From assembly GCA_002423615.1 (NCBI GenBank), contig DIKO01000112.1, positions 23,468 through 41,932 of the forward strand: a DNA stretch of 18,465 bases, written 5' to 3'. This DNA is from Desulfobacteraceae bacterium UBA5616. Its GTDB lineage: Bacteria > Desulfobacterota > Desulfobacteria > Desulfobacterales > UBA5616. Numbering within the stretch: position 1 is the stretch's first letter; each line of letters starts with the position of its first letter. Below the pieces are notes generated by a model. The model saw only the letters and a list, made by a program, of their open reading frames with translations, had not been told where the DNA came from and did no database searches. The translations under genes and the position numbers were made by a program. Shown here in pieces: positions 14,168 to 18,465 of the stretch.

Positions 14168-15750
14168 ATGGAGAACATTGACTACAGGCGAAGCGTCAGG
14201 TGGAATGTGGGGATGATCGCGGTGAAACGCGCTGCATTCACCCCGGATAAGGCGGCCGTCATTTTTGAAGATCAACCGCTGAGTTTCAAAAAAATAAACG
14301 AGGAAGCCAACAGACTCGCCCGCTATTTTCAAAGCATCGGGCTCAAAAAAGGAGACCGGGTGGCCATTCTCGCCCTGAATTGCTGCGAGTATCTCTATTT
14401 TTACTTTGCAGCCGCCAAGCTGGGATTGATCATGGTCACGCTGAATTTTCGACTGGTCGGTCCGGAACTGGCTTATCAGCTCAATGATTCGGGCGCGCGT
14501 TTACTTCTTTTTCATGATGTCTTCAGCGCAAATGTCCTGGGTATTAAAAAAGAAACCCCTGTTGAAGAAGACAAGCTCATCTTCCTTAAAGGCCTCATGG
14601 ATAAAGCGCCGGGATGCCCGGACTGGGCCGGGGATTATCATGAGGCGGTTTCAGGTTTCTCCATCGAAGAGCCCGTTCCCGAATTCCCGGTGTTCCTCGA
14701 AGACCCCCTGGCCATCATCTATACTTCCGGCGTAACCGGGGACCCCAAGGGAGCGGTGGTCAACCATGAACAGACCTTCTTCAAGATCATGAACGTCACC
14801 ATGGGCGCGGTCAGGGGAGACGAGGATGTATATCTGGCCCAGCTTCCGCTATTCCATTCCGGCGGGCTTTTCATTTCTCTGACCCCGGCACTGGCCACCG
14901 GCCAGACCCTGATTTTGCGTCAGGGTTTCGATCCGATCAAATTCGCCGAAGACATCGAAAAGTACAGGGCCACCACCGTCTTCGCCCTGACCACCATGTG
15001 GCGGTTTATCCTGGATACGGGCAAGCTCGATGAAATCGATACCGGCAGTGTCCGAACCGTATTGGGGGGAGGCGAGAGAACCCCGCAAAGCCTCATCGAG
15101 GCCTTACGGGAAAGGGGCCTCTACATGCAGCAGGGGTTCGGCCAGACTGAAAACTCGGCCATGATGGGGCTGGGTAAGGAGGACGTCATCCGAAAGCAGG
15201 GGTCCATCGGTAAACCCGGATGGTTCAGCGACATCTGGATTCAGGGGCCCGAGGGTGAAAAACTGCCGGCCGGCGAAACCGGGGAAATCGTCGCAGTGGG
15301 CCCTCTGGTGATGAGCGGTTACTGGAACAAGCCTGAAATGACCGACAAACCATTGTGGACGGCGTTCTCCACACCGGCGACCTGGGGTATTACGATGAAG
15401 AGGGGTATTTTTACATCGTGGACCGGGCCAAGGACATGTACCGAAGCGGCGGGGAAAATGTGTATCCGGCGGAAATCGAAAAAATTCTCTATAACCATCC
15501 GGACATCGAAAATGTGGCCATCATCGGCGTGCCTGATGAAAAATGGGGGGAAACCGGCAGGGCCTTTGTCATACCGGCAAAAGGGAAAACCGTTTCCCTT
15601 GACGACATCCATGGGTTTTTAGACGGTAAGGCAGCCCGCTATAAATGGCCCCGGCAGATGGACATCATCGACGCCCTGCCCCTGACCGCCACGGGCAAAA
15701 TCAGAAAAGCGGAATTGAAAAAGCAGCACGGCGTAAAATTATCGGGATAG
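14168..15750 (+). CDS. AMP-forming acyl-CoA ligase, interrupted by a frameshift
   Basis: When read through, this is an about 527-residue acyl-CoA synthetase that would adenylate a carboxylate and transfer it to CoA; the likely substrate is the substituted succinate made by the synthase. Adenylation motifs: IIYTSGVTGDPKG (about residues 183-195), QGFGQTE (about 321), then, in the next frame, GDLGYYDEEGYF, DRAKDMYRSGGENVYPAEIE and the C-terminal lysine motif ATGKIRKAEL. Frame 1 runs from 14168 to a stop at 15622, but its sense is lost after TDKP. Frame +2 resumes the correct protein at about 15350. One extra A in the AAA run at 15347-15349 restores TDKTIVDGVLHTGDLG. It is either a recent mutation or an assembly/sequencing error. 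AAGGAT precedes the ATG by eight bases. Confidence 0.85.
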
Positions 15751-15757
15751 GCGCTTC

Positions 15758-16690
15758 ATGAAAAATCGCATCACGGAACTTTTGGGAACACAATATCCTC
15801 TGATGCTTGGCCCCATGCGGGCCATCACCATGGGAGAGATGGCGGCCGGTGTATCGAACAGCGGGGGTTTCGGTCAGATTGCTGCTTCCGGCGCTTCCGG
15901 GGAAGTATTGCGGGAGGAAATCCGGAAGACCCGGTCGTTAACGGATAAGCCCTTCGGACTGAACATCCCCATCCATCGGCCGAATGCCATCAAGGCCCTG
16001 GAAATCGCCATTGAAATGGGCGTTCAAACCATCACCACCTCCGGCGGCAACCCGGCCAAGGTCATCGACAGGATCAAAAAAGCGGGGCTTAAGGTGCTCC
16101 ACAAGGTATCAACCGTCAAAATGGCCCTGAAGGCCCAAGAGGCCGGGGTGGACGGCGTCATTGCCACGGGGTTTGAGGCCGGCGGGCATGTGGGACGGCA
16201 AAACATCACGACCTTTTGCCTGGTTCCCCAGTTGGCCGATGTCCTTGAAATCCCCGTGGTGGCCGCCGGCGGCATCGGCGACGGCCGGGGGCTGCTGGCT
16301 GCTTTCGCGCTCGGCGCGGAAGGCGTTGAAGTCGGCACCCGGTTCCTGTGCACCCGGGAATGCAGCGCCCCGGATTGGTACAAGCAGGCCATTCTCCGGT
16401 CGGAAGACGCGTCCACCCTTGTTTTGGGCGGGGACGTCATGCCTATCCGGGTGCTTAAAAACAAAAAAGCCCTTGCAGCGGCCCATCCGGAAAAAGCCAA
16501 AGAGGACGAAAGGATGCGATCCGGCGGCGAAGAGGCTTATGTTGAACGGGACGCAGATGAAGCCATCATGCCCGCCGGCCAGGTGGCCAGCCTGATAAAA
16601 GAGATCACACGTATCGCCGACGTTTTCCCGGGCATGGTGGACCAAACCCGCGCCATCGCATCGGAATTGAACCTGTTTTTAAGGGAATAA
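15758..16690 (+). CDS. FMN-dependent nitronate monooxygenase / FabK-like enoyl reductase family protein
   Basis: This 310-residue TIM-barrel flavoprotein carries family hallmarks: PLMLGPM near the N terminus, TSGGNP, the EAGGHVG segment with the catalytic-type histidine, LVPQLAD, AAGGIGDGRG (FMN phosphate loop) and GTRFL. These are shared by nitronate monooxygenases (2-nitropropane dioxygenases) and FabK enoyl-ACP reductases; GGH-x-G-x3-TT resembles FabK slightly more. Function in this operon is unknown. A reductase or dehydrogenase step on a branched enoyl/acyl-CoA during later beta-oxidation is a reasonable guess. It starts seven bases after the ligase stop and lacks a strong Shine-Dalgarno, so it may rely on coupling, which a ligase frameshift would disturb. 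Confidence 0.85.
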   Translation: MKNRITELLGTQYPLMLGPMRAITMGEMAAGVSNSGGFGQIAASGASGEVLREEIRKTRSLTDKPFGLNIPIHRPNAIKALEIAIEMGVQTITTSGGNPAKVIDRIKKAGLKVLHKVSTVKMALKAQEAGVDGVIATGFEAGGHVGRQNITTFCLVPQLADVLEIPVVAAGGIGDGRGLLAAFALGAEGVEVGTRFLCTRECSAPDWYKQAILRSEDASTLVLGGDVMPIRVLKNKKALAAAHPEKAKEDERMRSGGEEAYVERDADEAIMPAGQVASLIKEITRIADVFPGMVDQTRAIASELNLFLRE

Positions 16691-16697
16691 AACCCCC

Positions 16698-16796
16698 TGT
16701 CGGGTAAGAAACCCGACCTACGAAAACAGCGCCGAGATGATTTGCGGTAAAGCGAAAATTTCAGGACACATCGTAGGTCGGGATTCAATCCCGACA
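16698..16796. repeat. REP doublet (BIME-like), copy 2
   Basis: It has the same architecture as the doublet at 2272-2350. A left unit on the minus strand (16698-16721) and a right unit on the + strand (16773-16796, GTAGGTCGGGATTCAATCCC then GACA) each have GTAG next to a GTCGGG/CCCGAC hairpin. The 51-base spacer is unrelated in sequence to that of copy 1. It occupies most of the 145-base gap between the flavoprotein and the second crotonase, inside the operon, where the hairpins could affect mRNA stability. Confidence 0.85.
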
Positions 16797-16835
16797 ACGG
16801 GGTTAATTCCTTATTTACCAAAGGAGGGAAATGCA

Positions 16836-17507
16836 ATGAGTTGGGAACACGTACTGCTGGACAAAAAAGACCATATCGGGTGGGTCACCCTGAACCGTCC
16901 TGATAAGTTGAACGCTTTCGGCGGCCGCATGCGACAGGAAATCGCCGAGATCATCGATGATGTTTGCGCGGACCCGGAAGTACGGGTCATTGTGATCACC
17001 GGGGCCGGAAAAGCCTTTTGCGTCGGCGGGGATGTCACGGAATTTGTTTCAGGGGAGACAAAAGCGCTTGCCGAAACCTCCTCCACCGAACGGCCCGCCA
17101 TGTCAAAAATCGTTTTGGCGTTAAACCGCGTGGAAAAACCGGTGATCGCCGCGGTCAACGGTGTTGCTGCCGGCGGTGGTGTCAACCTGGCATTGGCCTG
17201 CGAACTGATATTTTCCGGGGACGTGATCGACGCCGGGGAAGCCTTTGAGATCGGAATGGTCAATAAAATCGTCCCCCATGAACAACTCATGGACGTCACC
17301 GGCCGGATGGCAAAAAGAATCGCCGGCAATGCGCCCATCCCCATCGCGTTTGCCAAACGCGGGTTGCAGAATTTTTATCAATGGGATCTGGCCCAGGCCC
17401 TGGATTATGAATCCTTTGTGCTGGGCGTGACCATGAAAACCGACGACATTAAAGAGGGATTTACGGCATTTCTGGAAAAAAGAGAGCCTCAATTCAAAGG
17501 TCGATAA
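16836..17507 (+). CDS. enoyl-CoA hydratase/isomerase family protein with an internal deletion
   Basis: This is a 223-residue crotonase-fold protein, short against the usual 255-270. The front half is normal (VTLNRPDKLNAF, FCVGGDVTEF, GVAAGGGVNLALAC). The back half is also normal (SGDVIDAGEAFEIGMVNKIV, EGFTAFLEKREPQFKGR). Between ALACE and LIFSGDVID about 39 residues are missing, the stretch that normally holds the catalytic acidic residues and the GGG/PRL region. The join lies in CGAACTGATA (17201-17210), where the two ends share a GAACTG-like sequence, consistent with an in-frame microhomology deletion. Probably not catalytically competent as a hydratase. AAAGGAGGG is eight bases before ATG 16836, so expression still looks intended. 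It lies 25 bases before the MeaB gene. Confidence 0.8.
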   Translation: MSWEHVLLDKKDHIGWVTLNRPDKLNAFGGRMRQEIAEIIDDVCADPEVRVIVITGAGKAFCVGGDVTEFVSGETKALAETSSTERPAMSKIVLALNRVEKPVIAAVNGVAAGGGVNLALACELIFSGDVIDAGEAFEIGMVNKIVPHEQLMDVTGRMAKRIAGNAPIPIAFAKRGLQNFYQWDLAQALDYESFVLGVTMKTDDIKEGFTAFLEKREPQFKGR

Positions 17508-17532
17508 CCGGACAACAGGAAAGTAGCTTTTG

Positions 17533-18465
17533 ATGAATGCAAAATGGGCCCCGCTGATTGAAAACATGAAAAAAGGATCGATTGTCGCCTTATCCCGCCT
17601 GATAACCCGGGTTGAGAACCGGGAACCGGGATGGATGGATGCCATGAAAAAGATCTATCCGGATACGGGAAAGGCACGACTGATCGGCATCACCGGATCA
17701 CCGGGAGCCGGAAAAAGTACCCTGACCAACAAAATGACCCGTATTCTGGTGGATAAAGGCTTTAAGGTCGGCGTCATCGCCGTGGACCCGTCCAGCCCGT
17801 TTTCCGGGGGCGCAATCCTCGGAGACCGGATCCGGATGAACGACATCACCGATCTGGAAAGCGTGTTTGTGCGGTCCATGGCAACCCGGGGCGCACTGGG
17901 GGGCCTGAATCAGTCTGCCCGGGATGTGGCGAAAATCATGGATGCCTTCGGCAAGGACTATATTCTCATCGAAACCGTAGGGGTAGGCCAGGATGAAGTG
18001 GAAGTCGTAAAAACCGCGGACGCCGTACTCGTGGTGTGCGTTCCCGGCCAGGGGGACGCCATCCAGGCCATCAAGGCCGGGATCATGGAAATCGCGGATG
18101 TTTTTGTCGTAAACAAGGCCGACCGGGACGGCGCGGACCAGCTGGTTATGGATATTGAATCCATGCTTGAACTGGACGAGGACCTGGGAAAATCAAAACC
18201 CCCCATCATTCGGACGGTGGCCGTCAAGGGGGAAGGCGTCATCGACCTGGTGGATAAAACCCTTGAATTCGTTACGGGTCTTGGAAACCGGCCCCGGTGG
18301 AACGAGGAGCGGATCCGCGTGGAGCTGCTCGGATTGGTCGAAAAACAGATTACGGATCGGATCAAGCATGCCTGGGAGAAAAACGGCAGACTGGACAGCG
18401 CCGTGAGCCAGGTGTTGAACCAGGAGAAGGATCCCTATTCGATTGTTCAGGAAGTCATGGAAAAT
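17533..18465 (+). CDS. meaB: MeaB/ArgK-family GTPase, mutase chaperone (runs off the window end)
   Basis: 311 codons are visible with no stop before the end. It is a G-protein that guards and reactivates B12 acyl-CoA mutases by gating cofactor loading and release. The P-loop is GSPGAGKST at residues 55-63. VDPSSPFSGGAILGDRIRM is the MeaB-specific segment, ETVGVGQDEVEV the switch region with the Mg/base site, and NKAD the guanine-specificity motif. The C-terminal dimerisation region (WNEERIRVELLGLVEKQI...) is nearly complete, so few residues should be missing. AGGAAAG precedes ATG 17533. Being in the operon with both mutase subunits supports a dedicated chaperone for this mutase. Confidence 0.93.
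   Translation, partial: MNAKWAPLIENMKKGSIVALSRLITRVENREPGWMDAMKKIYPDTGKARLIGITGSPGAGKSTLTNKMTRILVDKGFKVGVIAVDPSSPFSGGAILGDRIRMNDITDLESVFVRSMATRGALGGLNQSARDVAKIMDAFGKDYILIETVGVGQDEVEVVKTADAVLVVCVPGQGDAIQAIKAGIMEIADVFVVNKADRDGADQLVMDIESMLELDEDLGKSKPPIIRTVAVKGEGVIDLVDKTLEFVTGLGNRPRWNEERIRVELLGLVEKQITDRIKHAWEKNGRLDSAVSQVLNQEKDPYSIVQEVMEN

Noticed and set aside
15355..15750. Separate small gene for the ligase C-terminal part
   Set aside because: It has no ribosome site and begins in the middle of an adenylation domain; it is the second half of the frameshifted ligase.

Overview
The window looks like a piece of an anaerobic, hydrocarbon-degrading, probably sulfate-reducing bacterium, most likely a Desulfobacterota member of the Desulfobacteraceae/Desulfosarcinaceae type. 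This is inferred from gene content: an oxygen-sensitive glycyl radical fumarate-adding synthase, a B12 acyl-CoA mutase, ferredoxin-type electron carriers and a Gram-negative outer-membrane porin. No rRNA, tRNA or CRISPR array was seen. All convincing genes are on the + strand.

Layout. (1) 1-2126: a single DUF1302-type outer-membrane protein with a long 5' leader and a strong intrinsic terminator. (2) 2127-2355: non-coding, with a REP doublet. (3) 2356-5260: a tight housekeeping group of a NIL-domain ferredoxin, the tRNA 2-thiouridylase MnmA and the tRNA methylthiotransferase MtaB. (4) 5295-6038: a TetR-family regulator with a near-consensus promoter. An 18-bp palindrome covers its start codon, and a near-identical 16-bp palindrome lies downstream of the gene, in front of the catabolic operon. 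(5) 6095-18465, running off the end: one long co-directional operon. It encodes the gamma, alpha and beta subunits of a benzylsuccinate/alkylsuccinate-synthase-type enzyme, the large subunit of an acyl-CoA mutase, an unusual radical SAM-PDZ-DUF512-like protein, the B12-binding mutase subunit, a YgfG-like crotonase, an AMP-forming acyl-CoA ligase (frameshifted), a FabK/nitronate-monooxygenase-like flavoprotein, a second crotonase with its catalytic segment missing, and a MeaB-type GTPase that protects the mutase.

How the genes fit together (inference from families). A hydrocarbon is added to fumarate by the glycyl radical enzyme, giving a substituted succinate. The ligase activates it to the CoA thioester. 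The two-part B12 mutase, serviced by MeaB, rearranges the substituted succinyl-CoA to a substituted malonyl-CoA. The YgfG-like crotonase decarboxylates this to a branched acyl-CoA, which then enters beta-oxidation. This logic is known for n-alkanes and proposed for ethylbenzene in sulfate reducers. It differs from the classical toluene (bbs) route, which uses a CoA-transferase and no mutase. The sequence alone does not decide whether the substrate is an alkane or an alkylbenzene. The activating enzyme of the synthase is not in the window.

The most novel points are the radical SAM-PDZ-DUF512-like gene placed between the two mutase subunits, the candidate decarboxylase, the TetR dual-operator circuit with an apparently leaderless regulator mRNA, and two damaged genes (ligase frameshift, crotonase deletion) in an otherwise intact operon.
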